Of a DNA stretch of 49,239 bases, positions 1 to 9,876 are shown in pieces (position 1 is the stretch's first letter; every line of letters starts with the position of its first letter). The DNA lies in assembly GCA_021787935.1 (NCBI GenBank), contig JAJYLC010000005.1:1-49239 (forward strand), in the 5' to 3' direction. The notes beneath the pieces are model-generated. The model was not told the DNA's origin. It did not search any database and saw nothing but the letters and a program-made list of their open reading frames with translations. Both the position numbers and the translations under genes were made by a program. This stretch comes from Chloroflexota bacterium. GTDB lineage: Bacteria > Chloroflexota > Dehalococcoidia > SZUA-161.

Positions 1-1186
1 AGGCATTTACACCCTCCAGTTCCAGGTCCGTCCTCACACCGATGAACTCCATATCTATAAGCTGCTGCCGGGCTTTAGCTATTGTGGCCTTCACATCATC
101 CACGGTGACATCCCTCCCACCGAGGCCAATGACGAATCCGCTGATCCTGGGGGAAGCTGGCCGACCATGAAAAACGGACCTTAATTCGGTAGCGACCGGC
201 GAACTGCCGCCCAGTGAGAGCGCCTTCTCCATAACGACGATATTTTGGACCTCTTTCAACGCCTCATACAGAGCCTCTTTGGGGAAAGGACGATAGGTAA
301 TCAGCCGCAGCACCCCGACTTTCTCCCCCTTACTCCTCAGTTCATCCACTACATCCTTAATAGTCCCGGCCATAGACCCTAAAGCCACCACCACCGTGGA
401 GGCGTCATCGACGCGGTATTTCTCAAAGAGACCGCCTGAAGGGCGGCCAAAGGCGCGCTTGAACTCGCCGGCCACCTGCTCAATTATAGGAATAGATGCC
501 TCCATAGTGCGCTGAATCATGTACCGGGTTTCCAGATATTTGTCCGGCTCGGCAAAGGCGCCCATGGTATACGGATCGTCAGGGTCAAGGCGATACAAAG
601 GCCGGTAAGGCGGCAAAAATGCATCTGTATCTTCCTGAGTGGGGAGATCCACCACCTCAAAGGCATGGGGCAGCACGAAACCATCCACACAAACCATCAC
701 GGGTAGCATCACCCTATGGTCTTCAGCTATCCGGTAAGCCTGCATAACAAGGTCGCAGGCTTCCTGATTATTTTCAGCGTAAAGTTGAAGCCAACCACTG
801 TCCCTCATGCTCATCGAGTCCTGCTGGTCATTCCAAATATTAAGAGGCGCTGACACTGAGCGGTTGGCATTGACCATTACTATGGGAAGCCGCATACCGG
901 CGATATTGAAGACCACCTCACCCATATATAGAAGCCCCTGCGAGGAAGTTGCAGTAAAAACTCTAACGCCCGTAGCACTGGCACCCAAAACCAGGGATGC
1001 TGCTGAATGCTCGCCCTCCACATTGATAAATTCCGCATTCAGCTCACCCTCAGCTACCATTGAGGCAAGCTCTTCAACGATCAGTGTCTGGGGAGTTATA
1101 GGGTAGGCTGAGATTACCACTGGACGGCATAGCGTCACTGCCTCAGCTATAGCGCGGCAACCTTGAATCATTCTTCCCTTAAGCAT
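1..1186 (-). CDS. porA: 2-oxoacid:ferredoxin oxidoreductase alpha subunit (partial, runs off left edge)
   Basis: I translated this from the minus strand; it is open to the window edge, so about 395 residues of the N-terminal side are visible. It begins with ATG at 1186, 8 bases inside the end of the delta gene. The YPITPQT motif near residue 30, the downstream GEHSAA segment and the TSSQGLLYMGE stretch are typical of the thiamine-diphosphate-enzyme alpha chain that binds the 2-oxoacid. The enzyme as a whole oxidatively decarboxylates pyruvate or another 2-oxoacid to acyl-CoA and reduces ferredoxin, or runs in reverse for CO2 fixation. With separate gamma and delta genes upstream, it is the four-subunit archaeal/Thermotoga-type enzyme, and the beta subunit should lie just outside the window. 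Whether the substrate is pyruvate, 2-oxoisovalerate or 2-oxoglutarate cannot be told from the sequence. Confidence 0.9.
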   Translation of the reverse strand, partial: MLKGRMIQGCRAIAEAVTLCRPVVISAYPITPQTLIVEELASMVAEGELNAEFINVEGEHSAASLVLGASATGVRVFTATSSQGLLYMGEVVFNIAGMRLPIVMVNANRSVSAPLNIWNDQQDSMSMRDSGWLQLYAENNQEACDLVMQAYRIAEDHRVMLPVMVCVDGFVLPHAFEVVDLPTQEDTDAFLPPYRPLYRLDPDDPYTMGAFAEPDKYLETRYMIQRTMEASIPIIEQVAGEFKRAFGRPSGGLFEKYRVDDASTVVVALGSMAGTIKDVVDELRSKGEKVGVLRLITYRPFPKEALYEALKEVQNIVVMEKALSLGGSSPVATELRSVFHGRPASPRISGFVIGLGGRDVTVDDVKATIAKARQQLIDMEFIGVRTDLELEGVNA

Positions 1187-1451
1187 CTTCCTTCTCCTCC
1201 GGTACCATCTCGATATCATGAACTGGGCAAACATTGGCGCAGATGCCACAGCCTTTGCAGAAATCTTCATTAGAATAATAGGTTTTCTGTCCGGTGCCGA
1301 AGATACATCCTTCCGGGCAGCTCAGAGCGCATACGCCGCAGCCGATGCATTTCTTTTGTAGGAAATGCGGCTTGCCCGCCGTGCGCCAGGCCCCGGTTTT
1401 ATTGACACGGCTTCCACCCGGGCGTGTCACCGTTCCCAACGTAATCTTCAT
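1179..1451 (-). CDS. porD: 2-oxoacid:ferredoxin oxidoreductase delta subunit (2[4Fe-4S] ferredoxin)
   Basis: This 90-residue protein has two classical ferredoxin clusters, CIGCGVCALSCPEG around residues 36-49 and CKGCGICANVCPVHD around residues 65-79. It is the electron-wiring subunit of the four-subunit oxidoreductase and passes electrons from the thiamine-diphosphate centre to soluble ferredoxin. Its ATG overlaps the stop of the gamma gene by 4 bases and its stop lies 8 bases inside the alpha gene, so the three chains are almost certainly translationally coupled. The N-terminal stretch before the first cluster fits the delta-chain family. Confidence 0.92.
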   Translation of the reverse strand: MKITLGTVTRPGGSRVNKTGAWRTAGKPHFLQKKCIGCGVCALSCPEGCIFGTGQKTYYSNEDFCKGCGICANVCPVHDIEMVPEEKEDA

Positions 1452-2008
1452 GCGCCATTCCCCCTGTTCTTGACCTCATTGTAAGCCTCAATAAGCGCCT
1501 TCCAGTTGCTCTCCGCTGCCTTCCCCGAGAAACGAGACTTAATCGCCCTCTCCAGTGATTCCAGGCTGAGTTCACCAGTGATTGCAATGAAAGCGCCAAT
1601 TAAAGCAGTATTGACACGGTCGGCGCGACCCATAATCTGCTTGGCAATCCTCGCTGCATTTATAGTCACGACCCTGGCCTCAGTCTTGAGCCCCAGTTCG
1701 GAAGGTTTCTTGCCTGTATTTATGACAGCAAGCCCATCTGGTTTCAACCCCGCTACTACATCGTATCCTTTCATCAGAGTAGGGTCCTGCACAAGCACGT
1801 AGTCAGGTTTGTAAATCTGGCTGCGCACACGTATCGGTGTATTGCCGATACGCACAAAGGCATTCATGGGCGCTCCCATCCTCGCCGCTCCGAAGGTAGG
1901 AAACGACAGTGCATACTTGCCGTCCTCGAAGGCTGCATTAGCCAGGATAGTAGCAGTAGTGATCGCTCCCTGCCCCGCCCGTGCATGAACACGAATCTCT
2001 TTCATCAT
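1448..2008 (-). CDS. porG: 2-oxoacid:ferredoxin oxidoreductase gamma subunit
   Basis: This 186-residue protein starts with a glycine-rich RAGQGAITTATILANAA segment (about residues 10-27). That segment is the hallmark of the gamma domain, which binds CoA in the 2-oxoacid:acceptor oxidoreductase family. The length is normal for a free-standing gamma chain. It is the first gene of the gamma-delta-alpha(-beta) set and follows leuS by 48 bases on the same strand. Two consecutive ATG codons (2008 and 2005) are possible starts; a GGAGACAG-like ribosome site lies just upstream. I see no separate terminator between leuS and this gene, so read-through from leuS is plausible. Confidence 0.9.
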   Translation of the reverse strand: MMKEIRVHARAGQGAITTATILANAAFEDGKYALSFPTFGAARMGAPMNAFVRIGNTPIRVRSQIYKPDYVLVQDPTLMKGYDVVAGLKPDGLAVINTGKKPSELGLKTEARVVTINAARIAKQIMGRADRVNTALIGAFIAITGELSLESLERAIKSRFSGKAAESNWKALIEAYNEVKNRGNGA

Positions 2009-2056
2009 AAAGCACTGTCTCCATTTTTATTATAACCCCAATTCGGCTTAAATACT

Positions 2057-4510
2057 TCATTTCACCACAATGTTTACCAACCGCCCCGGTACGTAAATGA
2101 TATCCTTTATCTGTTTACCGTCGATATGAACCCGCACCCGCTCCCGGCTGAGCGCAAGCTCGCGGACCTCAGTCTCGGCGATAGAAACTGGGACATCCAC
2201 CCGGTCGCGAAGCTTGCCATTGACCTGAATTACCAGAGTGAACTGCTCCTCAACTACCATTTTCTCATCCCAGGATGGGAACGATTGATTGTGGATACTG
2301 TAGGAATGCCCTGTCCGCTCCCACAGCTCCTCTGCCAGATGCGGAACCGAGGGAGCAAGAAGGAGCAGCAACGTATCAATTGTCTCCTTCCAGGCATTGT
2401 GTACAATCGAGCGCTCCTCCTTTACCTTAGCCAGATAGTTGGTAAACTCCATAAGAGCGGCGATCATGGTATTGAAACGGAATTTCTCCAGGTCTTCGCT
2501 GACCTTCTTTATCGTTTTGTGAGTCCGTCGGCGCAACTCGTTCTCAATGGCTCCTTCAATAGGCGGCAAACTTTCGCTTTTTTGCTCGTCCAGCACCAGA
2601 TTCCAGGCCCGGTTGAGCCAGCGCCAGATCCCGCTGATGCCGCTATCATCCCAGCCCCCGCCCTGGTCCCAGGGACCGACGAACATGAGATAGGCACGAA
2701 CCGTATCCGAGCCCAACTTCGTTACATATTCGTCAGGGGTGACCACATTGCCGCGCGACTTGCTCATCTTGGCCCCAGCAAAGACGACAGTCCCCTGATT
2801 GAATAATCGAGTAAAAGGCTCATCGAATTTCACCAGACCCAGATCTCGAATAGCCTTGGTGAAGAAACGAGCGTAGAACAGATGCATAACGGCATGCTCG
2901 GCTCCACCTGTATACTGGTCTACAGGCATCCAGTAAGCGAGCTTTTTATCGTCGAAGGGGCCCTTATCATATCCGGGGCTCGTGTAACGCAGGTAGTACC
3001 AGTTCGAGCACATAAAGGTGTCCATGGTATCGGTCTCGCGTTGAGCATGGCCACCACATTTGGGACAAGTCGTATTCACAAACGATGCACAGTATTTAAG
3101 CGGTGATTCACCGGTAGGCTTGAACTCAGCGTCCTCTGGCAGCAGCACCGGCAGGTCTTTTTCAGGTACAGGAACAGTGCCGCATTTCGAGCAATAGACA
3201 ATAGGAATAGGCGCTCCCCAGTACCTCTGGCGTGAGATAAGCCAGTCGCGAAGTCGGTAGCTTATCGTGCGTATGCCGCAGCCTTTCTCCTCCATAAAAT
3301 CGGAAACAGCCTCTTTCCCCTGTTCGCTGGGCAGGCCATTGAACTGCCCGGAGTTCACCATGGTGCCTGCCTCGACATAGGCCTCTTTTAGCGGCTCTCC
3401 ACCCCATCCCGGAGGCGATATAACCACCTTTATGGGCAAGCCGAAATCCTGAGCGAATTCGAAATCGCGCTGGTCATGGGCAGGTACGCCCATCACCGCC
3501 CCCGTGCCATAGCTCAGGAGCACATAGTCAGCAATCCAGATAGGCACTCTCTCGCCATTGAGCTTATTGATAACATGGGAGCCGATAAAAACCCCCGTCT
3601 TCTCTTTCTCCGTGGACAGTCTCTCGATCTCCGTCTGGCCCCTGGTCCACTCAATATAATCGCGGACTTCGTCCTTGTGTTCACTGGTGGTGAGCTTGGC
3701 AACCAGAGGATGCTCCGGAGCAAGAACCATGAAAGTAACGCCGAATATAGTATCAGGGCGAGTAGTGAAGACTTTGATTTCTTTTTCGCTGACACCCTTC
3801 ACATCGAGCCCGAAGGATATCTCTACGCCAACGCTTTTGCCGATCCAGTTGCGCTGCATTGTCTTCACGCGCTCCGGCCATTCAATTCCAGAAAACTCGA
3901 GCAGTTCCTCAGCATACTTGGTTATCCGGAAAAACCACTGCTCCAGGTCTTTCCTTATTACCGGTGTGCCGCAGCGTTCGCAGACCCCTTCGCCCACGAC
4001 CTGCTCATTAGCCAGCACAGTCTTGCATTGAGGGCACCAGTTGGCCGGCGCCTTGGCTCGATAAGCCAGACCAGCCTCATATAACTTAAGGAAGAACCAT
4101 TCCGTCCACTTGTAGTATTCAGGGAGACAGGTAATTACTTCCCTGCTCCAATCATACATCGCGCCTATGCTCTTCAATTGGCGGCGCATGTTTTCGATAT
4201 TTCGCATAGTCCAGGTATGAGGATGGATGCCATGTTTGATAGCAGCGTTCTCCGCCGGAAGCCCGAAGGCATCGAAACCAATGGGATGCAGAACGTTGTA
4301 GCCTCTCATCCGTTTAAAACGAGCGTGAACATCTGAGGGGGCCATTGCATACCAGTGGCCGATGTGCAGGTCTCCTGAGGTATAGGGGAACATGGTCAGC
4401 GCGTACCACTTGGGACGCTTTGATGCCTCATGCGCCTCATAAACATGGTCAGCTTCCCATCGTAATTGCCACTTTTTCTCTATCTCTTGCGGGTTATATT
4501 TAGACGCCAT
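2057..4510 (-). CDS. leuS: leucyl-tRNA synthetase
   Basis: This 817-residue class I aminoacyl-tRNA synthetase charges tRNA-Leu with leucine in the cytoplasm. The HIGH signature is at residues 49-52 within SGDLHIGHWY and the KMSKS loop at 581-585. Between them lie the CP1 editing insertion and Zn-binding-like Cys pairs (WCPQC and CERCG near residues 160-185; YCSKC and CPKC further on). The C-terminal anticodon-binding region ends with the usual VQVNGKLRD motif. Length is in the normal bacterial range. It is the leftmost-reading partner of a divergent pair with the flavodoxin/ferredoxin gene at 4727. No T-box leader is evident in the 200-base gap upstream, unlike the trp operon in this window. 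Confidence 0.98.
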   Translation of the reverse strand: MASKYNPQEIEKKWQLRWEADHVYEAHEASKRPKWYALTMFPYTSGDLHIGHWYAMAPSDVHARFKRMRGYNVLHPIGFDAFGLPAENAAIKHGIHPHTWTMRNIENMRRQLKSIGAMYDWSREVITCLPEYYKWTEWFFLKLYEAGLAYRAKAPANWCPQCKTVLANEQVVGEGVCERCGTPVIRKDLEQWFFRITKYAEELLEFSGIEWPERVKTMQRNWIGKSVGVEISFGLDVKGVSEKEIKVFTTRPDTIFGVTFMVLAPEHPLVAKLTTSEHKDEVRDYIEWTRGQTEIERLSTEKEKTGVFIGSHVINKLNGERVPIWIADYVLLSYGTGAVMGVPAHDQRDFEFAQDFGLPIKVVISPPGWGGEPLKEAYVEAGTMVNSGQFNGLPSEQGKEAVSDFMEEKGCGIRTISYRLRDWLISRQRYWGAPIPIVYCSKCGTVPVPEKDLPVLLPEDAEFKPTGESPLKYCASFVNTTCPKCGGHAQRETDTMDTFMCSNWYYLRYTSPGYDKGPFDDKKLAYWMPVDQYTGGAEHAVMHLFYARFFTKAIRDLGLVKFDEPFTRLFNQGTVVFAGAKMSKSRGNVVTPDEYVTKLGSDTVRAYLMFVGPWDQGGGWDDSGISGIWRWLNRAWNLVLDEQKSESLPPIEGAIENELRRRTHKTIKKVSEDLEKFRFNTMIAALMEFTNYLAKVKEERSIVHNAWKETIDTLLLLLAPSVPHLAEELWERTGHSYSIHNQSFPSWDEKMVVEEQFTLVIQVNGKLRDRVDVPVSIAETEVRELALSRERVRVHIDGKQIKDIIYVPGRLVNIVVK

Positions 4511-4607
4511 AGCTTCAATCCCGTTAAATCATAACACAAAAAATTTGCCTCTGCTACTACAGAAAGAGTCGATGACATTCTCCTATAAGTTCCAAAGACT
4601 ATCTTGT

Positions 4608-4637
4608 TTGACGTCTTCTCTATCCGCGCCATATAAT
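4608..4637 (+). promoter_or_regulatory. sigma-70-type promoter for the flavodoxin/ferredoxin gene
   Basis: TTGACG at 4608-4613 and a perfect TATAAT at 4632-4637 are separated by 18 bases, close to the bacterial consensus. They point toward the gene at 4727 and would give a leader of roughly 80 bases. The gap from 4511 to 4726 holds nothing else I can name. Confidence 0.7.
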
Positions 4638-4726
4638 GTCACAAGCTATGCTGTATGTTTAAGAGTAATGTTGGGGTACTATAAGACTGAGAGTGGTAGT
4701 TCTGGTAACAAGGGCGGGTGGAAGCA

Positions 4727-5587
4727 ATGCCCAAGGGTTTGATAGTGTATTTTTCACAGGGCGGGACGACGGCGCGGGTAGCTGAAGCCATCGCCGCCGG
4801 GATGCGTGCTACCGAATGGCAGAGCACCTCGTGCAACATGAACGATAAGCAGCCGCCGGGCCTTGACGGTTACGACCTTCTGGGCATCGGTACCCCAACC
4901 TACTATTACCATGCACCCTTCAAAGTGATGGATTACGTGAATAGCTTGCCTCCCCTAAAGGGGCTTCCAACATTTGTCTTTGTGCTACATGGGACATACA
5001 TTGGTGATACGGGCAATGATATAAGACGACTCTTGTCCCGCAAAGGCGCACGAGCAGCAGGCTACTTTCACAGCTATGGGGCAGACTTCTACCTACCTTA
5101 CCTGAAGGAAGGCTATCTCTTTTCCCCGGACCACCCTACTGCCGAAGAATTGACCAAGGCGGAAAGGTTTGGTCGTGAAGCAGCGGGTCGTATTGGCAGG
5201 CAGGATTATACCGGAGCAAAAAGGGATCCCCCGCCGGCAGCTATCTACCGCCTGGAGCGATTTCTAACAAACCGTCAGCTGGCAAACCATATTTATAGCC
5301 GTCTGTTTAGAGTGGATGACAAAAAGTGCACAAGCTGTGGGCTTTGTATAGAACAATGTCCCACGGGAAACATTGTCGAGGGGAAGAAAGGAAGTCCGAC
5401 CTTCGGTCGCAAGTGCCTGCTATGTCTCAACTGCGAGATGCTGTGCCCCGAAGAGGCAATCATTTCGCCGGCGAGTTGGCCACTGTTTCGCCCCTTCATG
5501 ATATACAACGTGCGCCATGCATCGCGAGACCCTTCAATAGAGCATGTTCGAGTGAAACACAGTCAGGGACGTACCCAGCGCCTATAG
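4727..5587 (+). CDS. EFR1-type flavodoxin-ferredoxin fusion protein
   Basis: This protein of about 286 residues combines two electron-carrier modules. The N-terminal IVYFSQGGTTARVAEAI segment is a flavodoxin-type FMN phosphate loop, followed by a TPTYYYHAPFKVMDYV loop. The C-terminal part has two [4Fe-4S] clusters starting at Cys201 (CTSCGLCIEQCPTG, then CLLCLNCEMLCPEEA). This is the layout of the family named EFR1 ferredoxins. The partner proteins are unknown. I chose ATG at 4727 (MPKGLIVYFS) over the in-frame GTG at 4718 because the purine-rich AGGGCGGGTGGAAG sits at a sensible distance from it. It stands alone behind its own promoter, and nothing in the neighbours defines its pathway. Confidence 0.85.
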   Translation: MPKGLIVYFSQGGTTARVAEAIAAGMRATEWQSTSCNMNDKQPPGLDGYDLLGIGTPTYYYHAPFKVMDYVNSLPPLKGLPTFVFVLHGTYIGDTGNDIRRLLSRKGARAAGYFHSYGADFYLPYLKEGYLFSPDHPTAEELTKAERFGREAAGRIGRQDYTGAKRDPPPAAIYRLERFLTNRQLANHIYSRLFRVDDKKCTSCGLCIEQCPTGNIVEGKKGSPTFGRKCLLCLNCEMLCPEEAIISPASWPLFRPFMIYNVRHASRDPSIEHVRVKHSQGRTQRL

Positions 5588-5698
5588 GCCAAGACCTAAA
5601 AACGCTTAGCAGGATAGGTAGTAGGCTTTGCTGCTATTCCCAATAAGGCATAGATATGATATTATAGATAACTGTCGTTTTTTGCGGAATTAAGAGCA

Positions 5699-6235
5699 AT
5701 GTTTACCGTAAGCATACTTACTGTTAGCGACAAGGGTTCGCAGGGAAAACGCGAGGATAAAAGCGGCGAGACCATCAAAGAGATAATATCTCAAATGGAT
5801 GCTCGTGTTGTGGATTACGCCATCGTCCCTGACGAAAGGGATATCATCGCAAAGAAGCTGGCGGGATGGGCCGATAACGACAATGTCGATATTGTCATCA
5901 CCACAGGAGGGACTGGCCTGGCTCCACGCGATGTGACCCCTGAGGCCACACTCGGCGTAGTAGACAGGATCGCCCCGGGCTTCGCCGAGGCGATGAGAGC
6001 GGAGAGGCGCAAGAAAACTCCCCACGCTATGCTGAGCCGGGCGGTAGCTGGCATCCGCAAGAAGACACTTATCGTCAACCTGCCTGGTAGCCCCAAGGCA
6101 GTGCGAGAATGTCTGAAAGTGATAATGCCAGCCCTGCCCCATGCCGTTGAAACACTCAGGGGTGAAGCTTCGGAATGCGCTGAGACCCAGAAGGTGATTG
6201 AGGGAAAGGCTCGGGGGAAAGAGAAATGCGCATAG
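5699..6235 (+). CDS. moaB: MogA/MoaB-family molybdenum cofactor biosynthesis protein
   Basis: This 178-residue protein has the molybdopterin-binding fold. It shows [14 protein letters not shown] near residues 10-22 and the conserved [17 protein letters not shown] motif at about 68-84, including the GTG loop and the acidic residue that binds molybdopterin. Members adenylylate molybdopterin before molybdenum insertion. MogA and MoaB cannot be separated confidently here. Its stop overlaps the trmD start by 10 bases, so the two are co-translated although functionally unrelated. The C-terminal extension after residue 150 ([15 protein letters not shown]) is charged and may be disordered. Confidence 0.88.
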   Translation: MFTVSILTVSDKGSQGKREDKSGETIKEIISQMDARVVDYAIVPDERDIIAKKLAGWADNDNVDIVITTGGTGLAPRDVTPEATLGVVDRIAPGFAEAMRAERRKKTPHAMLSRAVAGIRKKTLIVNLPGSPKAVRECLKVIMPALPHAVETLRGEASECAETQKVIEGKARGKEKCA

Positions 6236-6969
6236 ACATTTTGACCCTGTTTCCCGGCATGTTCACCGGCCCCTTCGACGAGAGCATCGTCAAACGGGCT
6301 ATAGACAATGACATCGTCAACATAAAAATCCACAACCTGCGTGACTGGGGATTGGGCAAACACAAGATGGTCGATGATTATCCCTTCGGCGGCGGCTCCG
6401 GCATGGTGATGAAGATAGAACCCATATTTGAGGCTGTCGAGGCCATAAAAGCCCAGCAGGGCAGTGATTCTTCCGTTCCGGTCATCTTACTCACTCCCCA
6501 GGGAAGGGTTTTTAACCAGAAAATAGCCTTTGAACTAGCGAAGCTTGACCGGCTAATCATCCTTTGTGGACATTACGAAGGAATCGATGAGAGGGTCAGA
6601 GAGCACCTCGCCACCGACGAAATAAGCATCGGAGACTATGTTCTGACAGGGGGCGAACTGGCCGCGATGGTGATTATCGATGCTGTGGTAAGGTATTTAC
6701 CGGGCGTTCTGGGTTCTGAAGAATCGGCTGCGGAGGACTCTCACACAGCTGGGCTCCTGGAATACCCTCAATATACCCGGCCTCCGGCATATCGTGGCTG
6801 GGAGGTGCCTCAGGTGTTGTTGTCAGGCAACCATGCCCAGATTGCCAGGTGGCGCAGAGAGCAGTCGATCTTGCGTACCTTCATTCGGCGTCCCGATCTT
6901 TTTGAGAAAGCAAATCTCTCTCCAGCAGAGAGAAAAATGGCAGCAAATAGAGCGGTCAACCCGCTTTGA
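6226..6969 (+). CDS. trmD: tRNA (guanine-N1-)-methyltransferase
   Basis: This 247-residue SPOUT-fold methyltransferase puts a methyl group on N1 of G37, next to the anticodon of tRNAs reading CNN codons, and so prevents +1 frameshifting. The N-terminus [13 protein letters not shown], the [12 protein letters not shown] segment, the [11 protein letters not shown] loop and the trefoil-knot core [16 protein letters not shown] are all family signatures. Length is normal. It overlaps moaB by 10 bases and is followed by rplS after about 36 bases, the common trmD-rplS pairing. The rimM and rpsP genes that often precede trmD are not here. Confidence 0.98.
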   Translation: MRIDILTLFPGMFTGPFDESIVKRAIDNDIVNIKIHNLRDWGLGKHKMVDDYPFGGGSGMVMKIEPIFEAVEAIKAQQGSDSSVPVILLTPQGRVFNQKIAFELAKLDRLIILCGHYEGIDERVREHLATDEISIGDYVLTGGELAAMVIIDAVVRYLPGVLGSEESAAEDSHTAGLLEYPQYTRPPAYRGWEVPQVLLSGNHAQIARWRREQSILRTFIRRPDLFEKANLSPAERKMAANRAVNPL

Positions 6970-7005
6970 TTAGATTATGCCAAGGCTAAATTCAGGAGAG
7001 TGGTG

Positions 7006-7365
7006 ATGGACATCAAAACTGTTGTTGAGACCAAAGTAAATGAGAATATTCCCAAGATAAATCCCGGCGATACCGTTAAAGTCAAGATGAAGATCATAGA
7101 GGGAGACCAGGAGCGGAGCCAGACTTTCGAAGGCGTGGCGATTCGAGTACGCCGGAGCGGTGCAGGAGCCAACTTCACCCTGAGAAAGGTATTCCATGGA
7201 GTGGGTGTAGAACGTACTTTCCCCTTCAATTCGCCGCGTCTCGAGAAGGTAGAAGTACTGCGGTACGGCAAAGTTCGCCGGGCAAAGCTACACTACCTGC
7301 GCCAACTCAGCGGTAAGATGGCCCGGCAAAAGGTAAAGTCGAAATCAAAGGATGAACTACGCTGA
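7006..7365 (+). CDS. rplS: 50S ribosomal protein L19
   Basis: This basic protein of about 119 residues is from the large ribosomal subunit and sits at the 30S-50S interface. The [27 protein letters not shown] segment and the [14 protein letters not shown] block match the L19 family. Two GTG codons (7000, 7003) precede ATG at 7006. I chose ATG because an AGGAG ribosome site at 6994-6998 sits 7 bases before it but only 1 base before the first GTG. The end overlaps priA by 14 bases. Confidence 0.97.
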   Translation: MDIKTVVETKVNENIPKINPGDTVKVKMKIIEGDQERSQTFEGVAIRVRRSGAGANFTLRKVFHGVGVERTFPFNSPRLEKVEVLRYGKVRRAKLHYLRQLSGKMARQKVKSKSKDELR

Positions 7366-9784
7366 GGTCGCTGTCGATTTCCCTCTGGCTCAACCGAGAA
7401 GCTTCAGCTACTCCATACCACACTATATCTCATTGAGCGTGGGGCATGCAGTTTGGGTGCCTTTCGGGCCTCGACTGGTTCAGGGCATTGTCCTGGCGCT
7501 CAGCGAGCAAGCCCAGGTCGAAGATACAAAGGAAATAGCTGAGGCTATCGGCCCTGATCCCATACTTTTCCCCCATCAAATCAAGCTGGCACAATGGATA
7601 GCTGAGCACTATCTATCCTCCTACTTCGATGCAGCAGCCCTGATGCTGCCGCCCGGATTCGAGCGCAGGGTGCTCACCTTCATTGAGCCTGCCCCCAATA
7701 CTTCGGAACTTGCCATATCTTCTCTGACCGAGCCACAACAGAAGCTGCTAGCCGTCCTTCGCAAGGAAGGAAAGCTTGAATTAAGGAAGCTCAAGAAGCT
7801 GCTAAAGAAAGAGAAAATCGATACCATCGTAGGGCAGCTTTTGCGTAAAGGCCTCATTGTCAGAACCGGGCAGACGGAGAAAGTCAAGATAAGCCCTCGG
7901 GTAGTGTCGTATCTGAGGCTGGCGATCTCCGGCGACAAGGCCCATGAACTGGTGGCCGACCTTGAACATAAGAGGGCATCTCAGCAGGCGAAACTGCTCA
8001 ATCTTCTGGCTTCGGAGCCCGGCCCTATCCCGCTTCCCGAAGTAAGACGAAAACTCAAATTCACATCTACTCAGTTGAAGGCCCTGACCAGCCAGGGTTT
8101 AATCAACATCGAGGAAGTCAGGGTACAGCGAGACCCTTTGGCTTATCGTACCTTCACCAAAACACCGCCCCTTACCCTGACCCGAGCCCAGGAGAAGTCG
8201 TGGCTTAAGATCAAATCTGAGATGGGTAATTCCAATACCTCCAAGGTGTTCCTTCTCCACGGCGTCACCGGCAGTGGCAAGACCGAGATATACCTCAGAG
8301 CACTGGCTCAAGCCATCTCACTGGGCAAAAAGACCATAGTCCTTGTCCCCGAGATTGCGCTCACACCGCAAACCATCGACCGCTTCGCATCGCGCTTTCC
8401 CAATAGAGTCGCTGTGCTTCACAGCAAACTATCCGCAGGCGAGCAATTCGATGAATGGCAGCGAATCAAGAATGGCGAGTTTGATGTAGTCATCGGCTCA
8501 AGGGGTGCGCTCTTCGCGCCGCAGCCGGACCTGGGGCTCATTATTATAGACGAAGAGCACGAATGGACTTATAAACAAGAGGAGCAGCAGCCCCGTTACC
8601 ACGCCAGAGATGTCGCTATCAAGCTGGCAGAGTCAACCAACTCGGTGGTAATTCTGGGAAGCGCCACCCCAGATGTCACCAGCTACTACCGGGCACAAAG
8701 AGGCGAGTTTCAACTGCTCGAGCTTCCTGAGAGGATAAGCTCAGGAGCACCGTCGCCCTTGCCCAAAGTCGAAGTCATAGACCTGCGGCGTGAGCTTAAG
8801 GAGGGAAACAGAAGCATCTTCAGCCGCTCTCTGGCCAAAGCCATTATCGATGCCCTGAATATGCGAGAGCAGGTCATATTATTCCTCAACCGCAGAGGAA
8901 CTTCAACCTTCGTCCAGTGCCGTGACTGCGGCTTCGTAATGCGATGCAAACGCTGCGACGTGGCGCTGACCTATCACGCTGCAGAGGACGAGTTGGTCTG
9001 CCACCGTTGTAACTACAGGACTACCCCCCCGGAGATATGTCCTAACTGCCAGAGCAGACGCATCAAATTCCTCGGTATCGGTACTCAGAAGGTTGAAGAG
9101 GAGGTCGCTAAAACATTTCCACAGGCAAGGCTACTCCGTTGGGACCGCGACGCCACTAGAGGTAAAAACGCCCATGAAAAGATAATGAATCGGTTTCTGG
9201 CGCATGAGGCAGATATACTCATTGGCACCCAGATGATAGCCAAGGGACTCGATATGCCCCTGGTAACCTTGGTTGGTGTAATCAACGCCGATATCGGGCT
9301 CTACTTTCCCGATTTCCACTCCAGCGAGCGCACCTTCCAAATACTGGCACAGGTAGCCGGCAGAGCTGGTAGGGGGAAGATGGGTGGCAAGGTTATCGTC
9401 CAGAGCTATACGCCGGAGCATTATGCCATAGCCGCTGCAGCGAAGCACGACTATGCCGGATTTTACCATCAAGAGGTCGTCTTCCGCCGACAGCAAGGCG
9501 ATCCTCCATTCAGCCGCCTGTCACGTCTGGTCTATATCCATACCAATGCGGCCCGCTGCCAGAAGGAGGCGGAGAGGATATACCGGCTTCTCGAACAAGA
9601 GAGAGCTTCTCAGGGGCTTCCGAACACTACCCTGATCGGGCCCTCCCCCGCTTTTGCCCAGCGGGTAAGAGGCAGGTTCCGCTACCAGATAATCATCCGC
9701 AGCCCCGACCCTATCCCCCTTCTTTACAATCTGCCTTTACCTCAAGGATGGTCAATAGATATCGACCCCGTAAGCCTGATTTAG
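7352..9784 (+). CDS. priA: primosomal replication-restart helicase PriA
   Basis: This 810-residue superfamily 2 DNA helicase reloads the replisome at stalled forks. In order it shows the N-terminal 3'-end-binding domain, Walker [10 protein letters not shown] at 304-312, Walker B DEEH at 400-403, a GSATPD motif, the two zinc-binding Cys clusters ([14 protein letters not shown], then CHRCNY and CPNC) and the C-terminal helicase lobe with a QVAGRAGR motif. Length is slightly above the family norm (about 730-800). It begins inside the end of rplS. It is followed by a short promoter-like gap before def, the usual Chloroflexi and Firmicutes neighbour. Confidence 0.97.
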   Translation: MNYAEVAVDFPLAQPRSFSYSIPHYISLSVGHAVWVPFGPRLVQGIVLALSEQAQVEDTKEIAEAIGPDPILFPHQIKLAQWIAEHYLSSYFDAAALMLPPGFERRVLTFIEPAPNTSELAISSLTEPQQKLLAVLRKEGKLELRKLKKLLKKEKIDTIVGQLLRKGLIVRTGQTEKVKISPRVVSYLRLAISGDKAHELVADLEHKRASQQAKLLNLLASEPGPIPLPEVRRKLKFTSTQLKALTSQGLINIEEVRVQRDPLAYRTFTKTPPLTLTRAQEKSWLKIKSEMGNSNTSKVFLLHGVTGSGKTEIYLRALAQAISLGKKTIVLVPEIALTPQTIDRFASRFPNRVAVLHSKLSAGEQFDEWQRIKNGEFDVVIGSRGALFAPQPDLGLIIIDEEHEWTYKQEEQQPRYHARDVAIKLAESTNSVVILGSATPDVTSYYRAQRGEFQLLELPERISSGAPSPLPKVEVIDLRRELKEGNRSIFSRSLAKAIIDALNMREQVILFLNRRGTSTFVQCRDCGFVMRCKRCDVALTYHAAEDELVCHRCNYRTTPPEICPNCQSRRIKFLGIGTQKVEEEVAKTFPQARLLRWDRDATRGKNAHEKIMNRFLAHEADILIGTQMIAKGLDMPLVTLVGVINADIGLYFPDFHSSERTFQILAQVAGRAGRGKMGGKVIVQSYTPEHYAIAAAAKHDYAGFYHQEVVFRRQQGDPPFSRLSRLVYIHTNAARCQKEAERIYRLLEQERASQGLPNTTLIGPSPAFAQRVRGRFRYQIIIRSPDPIPLLYNLPLPQGWSIDIDPVSLI

Positions 9785-9823
9785 GCTTTACAACACATGC
9801 TGGTTGGACTATAATCTGCCTAA

Positions 9824-9855
9824 TTGCAAAAAATTGCTCATATAATTCATATAAT
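9824..9855 (+). promoter_or_regulatory. candidate promoter for def
   Basis: Two perfect TATAAT hexamers lie at 9841-9846 and 9850-9855. A TTGCAA at 9824-9829 could serve as the -35 element, but the spacer to the second hexamer is 20 bases, longer than ideal. The position between priA and def makes a promoter reasonable; the exact elements are uncertain. Confidence 0.4.
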
Positions 9856-9876
9856 CTTGAAAGTAAGGGTTCATGC

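Noticed and set aside
2126-2806. Long open frame antisense to leuS
   Set aside because: It lies wholly inside leuS on the other strand, has no recognisable domain, and leuS is complete with all motifs.
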